NCBI RefSeq assembly: GCF_041081105.1
Contig: NZ_CP163528.1
Location: 4,154,001-4,218,000 of the forward strand
DNA: 64,000 nt
Source of the DNA: Promicromonospora sp. Populi
GTDB taxonomy: Bacteria; Actinomycetota; Actinomycetes; Actinomycetales; Cellulomonadaceae
Reading direction: 5' to 3'
Shown piece by piece: positions 37,016-46,091 of this stretch (the stretch's first letter is position 1; each line of letters begins with the position of its first letter). Under the pieces are notes generated by a model, which searched no databases, was not told the DNA's origin, and saw only the letters and a program-made list of their open reading frames with translations. The translations under genes were made by a program, and so were the position numbers.

Positions 37016-37983
37016 GAGCCGTCGTCCGGGACCCGTATGGGCCGGTCGACGTCCTGCGCATCGACAACATCGAGCCACCGGTCCCTGGTTCGGGCGAGGT
37101 GGTGGTCCGCGTCGAGGCAGCCTCGCTGAACATGGCCGACCTCGATCACCTCCTGGGCCGTCCCAGGGCCTCTCGCGTCGCCACCGGTTTGTTCCGCCCG
37201 ACGAACCGCCGGGTCGGGATCGATGTCGCCGGAACGGTTGAGCAGGTCGGGCCGGACGTGAGCAGCCTCCGGGTGGGCGACCGCGTCTGGGCTGACCTGT
37301 TCGACAGCGGGCACGGTGCGCTCGCGGACCGGGTGTGCGTCCTGGCGTCGGCCCTGTCTCCACTGCCGGACGACGTGTCGTTCGACGCCGCCGCCACCGC
37401 ACCGCACTCCGGGTCGCTCGCGCTGCAGTGCCTGCGCGCCGTCGGGCCGATCCGGCCGGGCGAGCGGGTGCTCATCAACGGGGCGGGCGGCTGCGTGGGG
37501 CCGTTCGCGGTGCAGATCGCGAAGCTGCGCGGGGCCCAGGTCACGGCCATCGATCACGGTGACAAGCTCGATTTCCTCCGGGACCTGGGTGCGGACGAGG
37601 TGATCGACTACACCCGTGAGGACTTCACGCGGGGCGCGCGCCGGTTCGACGTCGTCCTCGACATCGCCGACACCCGGTCCGTGTTCGCACTCCGGCGTCC
37701 CCTCGCGCCGGGTGGCCGGTACGTGCTGATCGCGCGGCGGATCGGCTCCTTCGCAGCGATGACGCTGCTGGGCCCACTGGTCGGCAGGCTGACGGGTACC
37801 CGGATGGGCACCTTCTTCTGGCAGCCGAACCAGCGGGCGGACCTGGACGAGCTGGCCGGGCTCCTCGCCTCGGGAGAGGTGGTGCCGCGGATCGACCGCC
37901 GCTACGGCCTCGACGACACGATCGAGGCGTTCCGCCGCCTGGAGTCCGGAGCGGCCCGGGGCAAGATCCTGGTGCTCCCGTAG
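37012..37983 (+). CDS. NAD(P)-dependent alcohol dehydrogenase/quinone oxidoreductase (MDR family)
   Basis: A 323-residue medium-chain dehydrogenase. The GroES-like N-terminal half (VVVRVEAASLNMADLDHLLG, VGIDVAGTVEQVGPDVSSLRVGDRVWADL) lacks the zinc-ligand cysteines, as in quinone oxidoreductases. The Rossmann fold is LINGAGGCVGPFAVQIAKLRGAQVTAI. Start is the ATG in the overlap with the F420-type reductase gene, so the two are co-translated and share the TetR control. Confidence 0.88.
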   Translation: MRAVVRDPYGPVDVLRIDNIEPPVPGSGEVVVRVEAASLNMADLDHLLGRPRASRVATGLFRPTNRRVGIDVAGTVEQVGPDVSSLRVGDRVWADLFDSGHGALADRVCVLASALSPLPDDVSFDAAATAPHSGSLALQCLRAVGPIRPGERVLINGAGGCVGPFAVQIAKLRGAQVTAIDHGDKLDFLRDLGADEVIDYTREDFTRGARRFDVVLDIADTRSVFALRRPLAPGGRYVLIARRIGSFAAMTLLGPLVGRLTGTRMGTFFWQPNQRADLDELAGLLASGEVVPRIDRRYGLDDTIEAFRRLESGAARGKILVLP

Positions 37984-38042
37984 GCCAGGGCGCTCCTGCT
38001 CGCCTGATTCGCCGAGTTCGGTCGCTTGCACGCCCGGCTTGA

Positions 38043-38110
38043 TGACTTCGGTCGGTTGCTCTGAGATCGGTCAATCAAACGACCGATCTCAGAGCAACCG
38101 ACCGAAGTCA
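38043..38110. terminator. Perfect 30-bp-arm hairpin
   Basis: Arms 38043-38072 and 38081-38110 are exact reverse complements with an 8-base loop, one of the longest perfect palindromes in the window. It follows the alcohol dehydrogenase gene and precedes the small gene at 38157. There is no T-tract. Confidence 0.75.
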
Positions 38111-38156
38111 CAGATGAACTGGTGCAAGGGACCGAAGAGACGCGAGGATGACCAAG

Positions 38157-38345
38157 ATGACTGACAAGCAGCAGGCAGAGGGCTCCCTCGCCGAATGGGC
38201 CACGACCGCCGAGCTCAGGCCGCGTCTTATGGTGCGCGGCGAGGAGGCGGCTGCGGCTGGCCGCGCACTGCTTGAGTCGGTTGGTGTCGACGTCGTGCAG
38301 CTCGAGCGCAGCGTGGGTGGCCGCCCGGGGCCCGGAGCACTGTGA
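38157..38345 (+). CDS. Small protein of unknown function, coupled to the ThuA-like gene
   Basis: A 62-residue acidic protein with helical character (EGSLAEWATTAELRPRLMVRGEEAAAAGRALLESVG). I do not recognise a family. I use the second ATG because GAGG lies 9 bases before it, whereas it would touch the first ATG. Its stop overlaps the ThuA-like gene start (GTGA), so the two proteins are made together. A DNA-binding or antitoxin-like role is possible but unsupported. Confidence 0.5.
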   Translation: MTDKQQAEGSLAEWATTAELRPRLMVRGEEAAAAGRALLESVGVDVVQLERSVGGRPGPGAL

Positions 38346-39010
38346 CGGCGAAGCGCATCCTCATCCTGTCCGGCCGCGGGCGGTACGAGGATCCTTGGCA
38401 CGACCACGCTGCGACCTCGCACGGCGTGGCCGTCGTCCTCGATGGCCTGGGCCCCGTCGAGGTACGCGGGCTCTTCCGCGACGCGCTGGACGACCTGGAC
38501 TCTGTGGGCCTCCTGGTCGTCAACGGCGGCGCCGGTCGCCGGGATGCGGACTTCGACGGGTCCGACGACGACTGGCTCGGCTTCCACGTCCGGCTGGCGG
38601 ACTGGGCGCGGGCCGGGGGCGCGGTGCTCGGCCTGCACCAGGCCGCGAACGTGTTCAACGACGCGCCCGACTGGGAGTCGGTGCTCGGCGGCCGGTGGAT
38701 CTCCGGCGAGTCGATGCATCCCCCGATCGGCGCGGCTCGTTTCGACCTGGCCGAGGGCCACCCGGTCACCGACGGACTCCCGACGGTCGATGCGTTCGAC
38801 GAGCGTTACTGCAACCTCCGGGTCGCCCCGGGCTCGCGGGTCCTCGGCACCACCCCGGACGACGACGGCGACGCGCACCCGGTTCTCTGGGTCAACGAGG
38901 CGCACGGCGGCCGCAGCATCTACTCGGGGCTGGGCCACGACGTCCGCTCGTTCGCCTCGGAGAGCCACCGCGAGCTCCTGCGCCGATCGGCGTCCTGGCT
39001 GCTGTCGTAA
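38342..39010 (+). CDS. ThuA domain protein (glutamine-amidotransferase-like fold)
   Basis: A 222-residue protein starting GTG: RILILSGRGRYEDPWHDHAATSHGVAVVL, then LLVVNGGAGRRDADFDG, GGAVLGLHQAANVFNDAPDWESVLGGRW and PVLWVNEAHGGRSIYSGLGHD, the pattern of ThuA (trehalose-utilisation) proteins. The fold resembles class I amidotransferases. Its reaction is not established and probably concerns sugar metabolism. Confidence 0.84.
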   Translation: MTAKRILILSGRGRYEDPWHDHAATSHGVAVVLDGLGPVEVRGLFRDALDDLDSVGLLVVNGGAGRRDADFDGSDDDWLGFHVRLADWARAGGAVLGLHQAANVFNDAPDWESVLGGRWISGESMHPPIGAARFDLAEGHPVTDGLPTVDAFDERYCNLRVAPGSRVLGTTPDDDGDAHPVLWVNEAHGGRSIYSGLGHDVRSFASESHRELLRRSASWLLS

Positions 39011-39064
39011 CGGCCGCAGGGCGGTCTTGACCTCAACCAACATTGAGGTTGTTGGCTGGGACGC

Positions 39065-39808
39065 ATGGAGATCATCAGCGTCGACACCGTGACCCGCTCG
39101 ACCGCGGAGACCGCCGCCTACTACGAGACGGTCCTCGGCCTCCCGGTGCAGAAGGAGATCGGTGCGGTCGAGATCACCGTCGGCCGCACGGTCGTCCGCT
39201 TCCGGGAGGACCCGGCAGCCGAGGGGGACCAGCACTACGCGTTCCTCATCGACGACGCGCGCTTCGACGCCGCCAGAGCCTTCCTCGAGGCCGGCCCCGG
39301 GCTGCTGAGCGACGGCGACCGCACCGAGTTCGAGTCGCAGCCGGCCTGGAACGCGCGATCCCTGTACTTTCCCGGACCGGACCGACCGGTCCTGGAGGTC
39401 ATCGCGCGCCGCGACCTCCCCCAAGACCTGGGTGCCGGGCGCGCGGCGGGTGCGAAGGCCTCAAGCCCGCACACGCCCGGCACCCAGCCCGGTCCGTTCG
39501 GACCGGGCGACCTGCTGTCAGTGAGCGAGGTGGGTATCGCGGTGCCCGACGTCGTCCGCACTGCCGACCGGCTCACCGACGCCGGCATCGGCCGCTACCC
39601 CGACGGGTCCGAGACGTTCAGCCCGGCCGGGCACATCGACGGGATGCTCATCCTGGTCAGCCTGGGCCGCGCGTGGTTCCCGACGTCGGACCGCGTGGTG
39701 GCCGAGCCGCCCGTCACGGTGGTCGCGCAGGCCGGGGCCGCGAGCCCCGGCATCGTGCAGGGGCGGTACGAGCTGGCCCCGGGCCGGGTGCTCGTCGTCC
39801 GGCCCTGA
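39065..39808 (+). CDS. VOC family protein (glyoxalase/dioxygenase superfamily)
   Basis: A 247-residue protein with two beta-alpha-beta-beta-beta repeats: SVDTVTRSTAETAAYYETVLGLPV near the N-terminus and VSEVGIAVPDVVRTADRLTDAGI in the second half, joined by a Pro/Gly-rich linker (SSPHTPGTQPGPFGPG). Metal-binding residues are not obvious, so the reaction (isomerase, dioxygenase or binding protein) is open. Confidence 0.82.
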   Translation: MEIISVDTVTRSTAETAAYYETVLGLPVQKEIGAVEITVGRTVVRFREDPAAEGDQHYAFLIDDARFDAARAFLEAGPGLLSDGDRTEFESQPAWNARSLYFPGPDRPVLEVIARRDLPQDLGAGRAAGAKASSPHTPGTQPGPFGPGDLLSVSEVGIAVPDVVRTADRLTDAGIGRYPDGSETFSPAGHIDGMLILVSLGRAWFPTSDRVVAEPPVTVVAQAGAASPGIVQGRYELAPGRVLVVRP

Positions 39809-39873
39809 CCGGATCGATGAGTTACGCCTGGAGTGGCCGTCAGACGGTGTACGGCCACTAAGGAGGCAGGCTC

Positions 39874-40476
39874 ATGGGACGCACGGTGATGTCGGCGGTT
39901 GTCTCGCTCGACGGGTACATCGCGGACGACGACGGCGTCGGCCCGCTGTTCGACTGGTTCGGCAACGGCGACGTCGAGTGGACCCTCGGCGACGCCGCCC
40001 GGGGCTTCCGCTCCACGCAGGCCTCGGTCGACTTCATGCGCGACTTCTCCGGCCGCAGCGCGTGCGAGGTGATCGGGCGCCGGCTCTTCGACCTCACCAA
40101 CGGGTGGAACGGAGTGCCGGCCGACGGTGAGCACGTCTTCGTCGTCACCCACCAGGCGCCCACCGACTGGGAGTATGCCGACACCGCTCCGTACACCTTC
40201 GTGACCGACGGCGTCGCGGCCGCGATCGAGCGTGCGCGAGAGTTCGCCGGCCCGGACCGGGACGTCTCGGTGACGCCCGGCGAGATCGGCGGACAGGCGC
40301 TGCGGCTCGGCCTGGTGGACCAGGTGGTGATGAACATGGTGCCGGTCGTCTTCGGGTCCGGCCGCCCGTTCTTCGGCGCCATGGGTCCGGGCGAGAAGGT
40401 GCTGCTGGGGGATCCCTCGCAGATCGTCCCGGGCAAGCGGGTCACGCACGTGGTCTACGACGTGCCCAGGGGCTGA
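39874..40476 (+). CDS. Dihydrofolate reductase family protein (RibD C-terminal type)
   Basis: A 200-residue protein: VMSAVVSLDGYIADDDGVGPLFDWFGNGD, then FMRDFSGRSACEVIGRRLFDLTNGWNG, VTPGEIGGQALRLGLVDQVVMNMVPVVFGSGRPFF. This is the RibD-C/DHFR-like fold that uses NADPH; a true folate role is unlikely. AGGAGG lies 6 bases before the ATG. Its stop is 2 bp from the start of a duplicated trmL-type 3' end, which marks the edge of the ATPase islet. Confidence 0.85.
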   Translation: MGRTVMSAVVSLDGYIADDDGVGPLFDWFGNGDVEWTLGDAARGFRSTQASVDFMRDFSGRSACEVIGRRLFDLTNGWNGVPADGEHVFVVTHQAPTDWEYADTAPYTFVTDGVAAAIERAREFAGPDRDVSVTPGEIGGQALRLGLVDQVVMNMVPVVFGSGRPFFGAMGPGEKVLLGDPSQIVPGKRVTHVVYDVPRG

Positions 40477-40478
40477 TT

Positions 40479-40515
40479 ACGCCCCCTCGGCGAACCCCGC
40501 CTGGCGCCACACCTC
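40479..40515. repeat. Islet-flanking direct repeat, outer copy (copy of the trmL-type 3' end)
   Basis: These 37 bp match 41906-41942 with one mismatch, in the same orientation. Read on the minus strand they encode VWRQAGFAEGA and end in a TAA stop (40477-40479), the C-terminus of the tRNA methyltransferase now at 41904-42410. So this is either the original gene end or a copy, cut off by insertion of the ATPase segment. Confidence 0.85.
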
Positions 40516-40540
40516 TGAGGCTGTTTGGTACCTCTACCTG

Positions 40541-41800
40541 TCAGGCAGCGCCTAGGTGCCCGAGAGCAACGACGTTGATGCCGTCGGGGCGGGTGTAACT
40601 GGTGGTTCCGGCTGTAAGGATGTTGAGCGAGGCCAGCTGGCCTGAGCGCTTCTCGGAGACCTTGGCCGCGAGGACTGTCAGGTTGTGCGCGGCGAGTTCG
40701 ATGTTCTTTGTGCCGCCCATCTTGACCTCGAACGCGGCCCAGCGGCCGTCGTTGAGCTCGACGATCGCGTCGATCTCCAAGCCGACCTCATCGCGGTAGT
40801 GGTACACAGAGCCGGCGAGCTCCTGGGCATGGACACGCAGGTCTCGGATGCACATTGACTCGAACAGCAGACCTAGAGTGTTGAGGTCGTCGAGGAGCAT
40901 CCGCCGGTTTGCCCCCAGTGCGGCGGCCGCGAGCGACGGGTCGATGAAGTGCCACTTGGGCAGCGTGCGCAATCGGACCTTTGAGCGCAGGTGTGTGGCC
41001 CAGGCAGGTTGCTCCTCGATGACGAAGACACGGGTCAGGGCGTCGAGGTATTTACGGACTGTCTGCGCGGAGACCTCCGTGTCTGACGCTCCGATCTCGG
41101 CCTCTTTGCTGAGCTTCGTTGCGGATATCTCGGTCGAGACATTGCGTGCCAGCGCGCGGATGAGTGCACGCATGCGCAGAGGGTCAGCTCGGAGATCGGC
41201 ATGAGGCAGATCGACGCGGGCGACGTCGTCCAAATAGCTACTGAGGTAGTCCTGGGCCGAACGGTTGGGCTGCGCGACGAGGGCAGGCCAACCGCCGCGT
41301 ACCAGTAGCTCGGTGTACTCCTCGACGGTGGGACCGCCGACTCCTGCGATCTTGGCGCCATCGAACAGGTCCGCGAGGGTAAAGGCCTCCGTGCTTTCGC
41401 CGCTCTCGGCCAGCGTCATGGGGCGGAGGGTGACACGGCGGAACCGACCTGCGCCGCTGTGGCGGGTGATGTCATCGGGAGGTGTTGCTGACCCGGTGAG
41501 GATGAACTGACCCGGGACTGCGCGCTCATCGACCTCGTGGCGGACGGCATTCCAAAGTGTCGGTGCGAGTTGCCACTCGTCGATCAACCGTGGAGTTTCG
41601 CCTGTGAGGATCGTGCTGGGTGAGGTCTCGGCCAGAGCCACGATCTCGGGCGAAGAGTCCAGGCGGATGCTGCTGGCGGCCACCTGTAGGCCCGTCGTGG
41701 TCTTGCCGGTCGCGCGCGGTCCCTGGATGATTACTGCGCCGAAGGTGACAAGGGCGTCCTGAACGATCCGGTCGACGATCCGCGCTCTGTAGCCGCTCAT
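40541..41800 (-). CDS. AAA_14/DUF4143 ATPase
   Basis: A 419-residue protein. N-terminal AAA_14 ATPase: Walker A IIQGPRATGKTTTGLQ near residues 23-39, Walker B-like TPRLIDEWQLAP, and FILTGSA (sensor). The C-terminal DUF4143 region (about 210-400) has the winged-helix-like STEISATKLSKEAEIGASDTEVSAQTVRKYLDAL and a PD-(D/E)XK-like pattern, GLEIDAIVELNDGRWAAFEVKMG. The function of the family is not established. GC content is visibly lower than in neighbours (about 62 percent in one sampled row). Four 14-bp iterons lie just upstream and 37-bp repeats flank the unit, so it was acquired. Confidence 0.9.
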   Translation of the reverse strand: MSGYRARIVDRIVQDALVTFGAVIIQGPRATGKTTTGLQVAASSIRLDSSPEIVALAETSPSTILTGETPRLIDEWQLAPTLWNAVRHEVDERAVPGQFILTGSATPPDDITRHSGAGRFRRVTLRPMTLAESGESTEAFTLADLFDGAKIAGVGGPTVEEYTELLVRGGWPALVAQPNRSAQDYLSSYLDDVARVDLPHADLRADPLRMRALIRALARNVSTEISATKLSKEAEIGASDTEVSAQTVRKYLDALTRVFVIEEQPAWATHLRSKVRLRTLPKWHFIDPSLAAAALGANRRMLLDDLNTLGLLFESMCIRDLRVHAQELAGSVYHYRDEVGLEIDAIVELNDGRWAAFEVKMGGTKNIELAAHNLTVLAAKVSEKRSGQLASLNILTAGTTSYTRPDGINVVALGHLGAA

Positions 41801-41811
41801 CCGGCGACGCT

Positions 41812-41894
41812 ATCACTCTTGCGATGATCTCAGTATCACTTCTGCGATCAATCGGTTATCACTTCTGCGATGATCCCAGCATCACTTCTGCGAT
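41812..41894. repeat. Four 14-bp iterons with 23-bp period, upstream of the ATPase gene
   Basis: ATCACTTCTGCGAT occurs at 41835, 41858 and 41881; ATCACTCTTGCGAT occurs at 41812. The distance is exactly 23 bp each time. Each unit is an imperfect palindrome (ATC...GAT). They fill the gap between the ATPase start (41800) and the trmL-type gene end (41904), so they probably bind a protein that controls the ATPase gene. Confidence 0.88.
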
Positions 41895-41903
41895 CGACAT
41901 CCG

Positions 41904-42410
41904 TCACGCCCCCTCGGAGAACCCCGCCTGGCGCCACACCTCGTACACCGCTATCGAGGCCGCGTTCGTCAGGTTGAGCGACCGGCGCCGGGGCAGCATC
42001 GGGATCCGCAGCTCGTCCGTGACCCGCGGGTGCGCCAGCGCCTCGGGCGGCAGCCCGGTGGGTTCGGGCCCGAACAGCAGCACATCGCCCGGCACGTACT
42101 CGACGTCGGTGAACCGCGTGGTCGCCCGGGTGGTGAACGCGAAGACCCGCGCTCCCGGGAGGGCGTCGAACGCCGCGTCGAGCGACGGGTGCACGTCCAT
42201 CACGGCGAGGTCGTGGTAGTCGAGGCCCGCGCGCTTCAGCTTGGCCTCCGACAGGTCGAAGCCGAGCGGCTCCACCAGGTGCAGCCGCGCGCCCGTGACG
42301 GCCGCGAGCCGGATCGCGGAACCGGTGTTCCCGGGAATGCGTGGCTCGAAGTACACGATGTGCGCCAGCGGCGTCTCGGGCGGAGCGGGGGCAGCGGAGT
42401 GGTTCGGCAC
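41904..42410 (-). CDS. trmL: tRNA (cytidine(34)-2'-O)-methyltransferase, TrmL-type
   Basis: A 168-residue SPOUT methyltransferase: IVYFEPRIPGNTGSAIRLAAVTGARLHLVEPLGFDLSEAKLKRAGLDYHDLA, VLLFGPEPTGLPPEAL and IPMLPRRRSLNLTNAASIAVYEVWRQ, the knot motifs that bind S-adenosylmethionine. TrmL methylates the wobble base of certain leucine tRNAs. The last 12 codons and stop lie in a 37-bp repeat whose other copy is beyond the ATPase gene, so the C-terminus was replaced or duplicated when the islet entered. GTG start. Confidence 0.9.
   Translation of the reverse strand: MPNHSAAPAPPETPLAHIVYFEPRIPGNTGSAIRLAAVTGARLHLVEPLGFDLSEAKLKRAGLDYHDLAVMDVHPSLDAAFDALPGARVFAFTTRATTRFTDVEYVPGDVLLFGPEPTGLPPEALAHPRVTDELRIPMLPRRRSLNLTNAASIAVYEVWRQAGFSEGA
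41906..41942. repeat. Islet-flanking direct repeat, copy forming the present trmL 3' end
   Basis: Second copy of the 37-bp repeat of 40479-40515. It encodes VWRQAGFSEGA with a TGA stop, whereas the outer copy gives VWRQAGFAEGA with TAA. The difference in stop codon and one base shows the two ends come from different histories. Confidence 0.85.
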
Positions 42411-42527
42411 GGCTCCATTCTCGCTGCCCGATTCCCCGGGGCCCCCGCGAAGCGCCGCAGCGGAGCGAGGACGCTTCGCGGGGTGGGGCGGCGGGGCGTC
42501 GTCCCACCGTCAAGCCCGTCCGGGCGC

Positions 42528-42556
42528 TTGCCGCCCACAGGTGTCCCGCATAGCCT
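42528..42556 (+). promoter_or_regulatory. Promoter of the trpS leader transcript
   Basis: -35 TTGCCG (42528-42533), a 17-bp spacer and -10 TAGCCT (42551-42556). The -10 ends 7 bases before the ATG of the leader peptide, so transcription would begin at or next to that ATG. The surrounding 303 bp between trmL and trpS hold this promoter, the leader peptide and the attenuator. Confidence 0.65.
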
Positions 42557-42563
42557 GGGGCGC

Positions 42564-42608
42564 ATGACGCACGGGCTGAGCTGGTGGCGGCTGCACTCGC
42601 AGCCGTGA
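42564..42608 (+). CDS. trpS leader peptide with tandem Trp codons
   Basis: A 14-codon open reading frame, MTHGLSWWRLHSQP, with two adjacent TGG codons. It begins directly at the predicted transcription start (leaderless) and ends 105 bases before trpS. Ribosomes stalled on the Trp codons when charged tRNA-Trp is low would change the folding of the downstream RNA. The coding part overlaps the first arm of the leader hairpin. Confidence 0.85.
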   Translation: MTHGLSWWRLHSQP

Positions 42609-42666
42609 CCTGACGCGCCCACCGCACAGAAGTCCCGAGCTGCCCGCCGCAGCCCGGGACTTTTTT
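42588..42666 (+). terminator. Transcription attenuator of trpS
   Basis: Hairpin 1 pairs 42588-42594 with 42599-42605 (7 bp, 4-base loop) and starts within the leader peptide. The terminator pairs 42630-42643 with 42649-42662 (one mismatch, 5-base loop) and is followed by a run of T to 42666. The GCAGC arm of hairpin 1 (42599-42603) can instead pair with GCTGC of the terminator stem (42639-42643), giving an antiterminator. This is a classical ribosome-mediated switch. Confidence 0.85.
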
Positions 42667-42713
42667 GTGCCCGACGCCGTGCGTGGGCGGCTCCCTGACC
42701 CAAGGAGACCCAC

Positions 42714-43847
42714 ATGTCCGTCACCACTACGCCTGAGGCGACCACGCCGCCGTCGGGCACAGCCTCCGAACTTGGCAGCATCACCCGGTCCGCCGAAGCG
42801 GCCCGGGAGCGCACCGCCGTCCTGGAAGAGCAGATCGTCGACAACCCGGGTGCGTACCGCGTCCTGACCGGGGACCGCCCCACGGGCGTGCTGCACCTGG
42901 GGCACCTGATCGGCACCCTGGACAACCGCGTCCGCCTGCAACGGCTGGGCGTCGAGGTGTTCCTCGTCGTCGCCGACTACCAGGTCATCACCGACCGAGA
43001 CGGCGCGGGGGACCTGCCCGCCGTCGTCCGCGAGGTGCTGCTCGACTACCTCGCCGCCGGGATCGACCCGGAGCGCACCACGATCTTTACGCACTCGGCG
43101 GTGCCAGCCCTGAACCAGCTGCTGCTGCCGTTCCTGTCCCTGGTCACCGTCGCCGAGCTGGAGCGCAACCCCACGGTCAAGGCCGAGGCGGCGGCCGCAG
43201 CCGAACGAGGCGGCCGGGGAATGAGCGGGCTGCTGTTCACCTACCCGGTGCACCAGGCGGCGGACATCCTGTTCTGCCACGGCAACCTCGTACCGGTCGG
43301 CGAGGACCAGCTGCCCCACCTCGAGGCCACCCGGCTGGTCGCGCGCCGGTTCAACCAGCGCTACTCGGCGGCGCAGCCGTACTTCCCCGAACCGGACGCG
43401 CTCATCGCGCCGTCGACCACTGTTCTGGGCAACGACGGGGCCAAGATGTCGAAGTCGCGTGGGAACGCCCTGGCGCTGCGCGCCTCGGAGGACAACACCG
43501 TCGCCTTCTTCAAGCGGGCCAGGACCGACGCCGAGCGGACGATCACCTACGAGCCGGAGCTCCGGCCCGAGATCGCCAACCTGCTGAGGATCGGCGCGCA
43601 CTTCGCCGGGACAACACCGGAGGCGCTCGCCGACGAGCTGGGCCCGGCGGGCGCGGGGCGGCTCAAGGCAGTGGTCACCGAGGCGGTGGTGGAGGGCCTG
43701 CGCCCCCTCCGTGCCCGACGGCGGGAACTCGCCTCGGCCGGGCCGAGTCACCTCGACGAGGTGCTCGCCCGGGGCAACGCGCGGGCGAACGAGATAGCGG
43801 ACCGCACCCTGGACGACGTCCGCGGGCTGATGGGGATGCGGTACTGA
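42714..43847 (+). CDS. trpS: Tryptophanyl-tRNA synthetase
   Basis: A 377-residue class I synthetase. The HIGH motif appears as PTGVLHLGHLIGTL and the KMSKS motif is exact (GNDGAKMSKSRGNAL). Other conserved parts: VFLVVADYQVITDR, FTYPVHQAADILFCHGNLVPVGEDQLPHLEATR. It has an N-terminal extension of about 45 residues. A ribosome-mediated attenuator precedes it, as described for the auxiliary, indolmycin-resistant trpS of Streptomyces coelicolor, so this may be an auxiliary enzyme rather than the main one. Confidence 0.93.
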   Translation: MSVTTTPEATTPPSGTASELGSITRSAEAARERTAVLEEQIVDNPGAYRVLTGDRPTGVLHLGHLIGTLDNRVRLQRLGVEVFLVVADYQVITDRDGAGDLPAVVREVLLDYLAAGIDPERTTIFTHSAVPALNQLLLPFLSLVTVAELERNPTVKAEAAAAAERGGRGMSGLLFTYPVHQAADILFCHGNLVPVGEDQLPHLEATRLVARRFNQRYSAAQPYFPEPDALIAPSTTVLGNDGAKMSKSRGNALALRASEDNTVAFFKRARTDAERTITYEPELRPEIANLLRIGAHFAGTTPEALADELGPAGAGRLKAVVTEAVVEGLRPLRARRRELASAGPSHLDEVLARGNARANEIADRTLDDVRGLMGMRY

Positions 43848-43869
43848 CTGACAACTCGGGCAAAAAAGA

Positions 43870-43905
43870 TCCCCGGCCGGGATGCCTCAATAACCCGGCC
43901 GGGGA
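43870..43905 (-). terminator. Intrinsic terminator of pckG
   Basis: Perfect 12-bp arms (43870-43881 and 43894-43905) around a 12-base loop; on the minus strand they are followed within two bases by TTTTTT. It lies 70 bases past the pckG stop and 23 bases past the convergent trpS stop. It is a clear U-tract terminator for pckG and may also stop trpS transcripts. Confidence 0.88.
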
Positions 43906-43974
43906 ACCTGGATCGGACGGCTGACGGCGCGACGGGCAGCCACCCTAGAATGTCGCGCTGTCAGCCGCCCGAGA

Positions 43975-45888
<1,914 letters not shown>

Positions 45889-45991
45889 GTGCGCTCCGAT
45901 CGTTACAGCAGGCCACGGTGGCGGGCTTGTTTCTACTGTCACGTGCGGATCGTCCCGAATTCCAGTCCTCGGGCTGTCAAGAATCGCCGAT

Positions 45992-46008
45992 CTTCACGTA
46001 TTGTGAAG
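45992..46008. promoter_or_regulatory. Palindrome between pckG and the RamB-type gene
   Basis: CTTCAC-GTATT-GTGAAG is a perfect 6-bp inverted repeat, 103 bp upstream of pckG and 83 bp upstream of the regulator. It is a candidate operator for the divergent regulator. Confidence 0.5.
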
Positions 46009-46091
46009 GAGCGGATTCCTGTTGGTCTGTCCCGGGTGTCTCCCGGTGACGGCCGTCACACAATTGGCCATTCGAATGGACGGAGCACGAC

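Noticed and set aside
40541..41800. Transposon or insertion sequence
   Set aside because: No transposase, no terminal inverted repeats; the flanking 37-bp repeats are coding copies of a host gene end, too long and too specific for a target duplication.
41812..41894. CRISPR-like array
   Set aside because: Four 14-bp units with 9-bp spacers at a 23-bp period are far too short for CRISPR repeats and spacers, and there are no cas genes.
42447..42479. Hairpin GCGAAGCG / CGCTTCGC upstream of the trmL-type gene
   Set aside because: Only 8-bp arms with a 17-base loop before a start codon and not next to a promoter element; expected by chance in this base composition.
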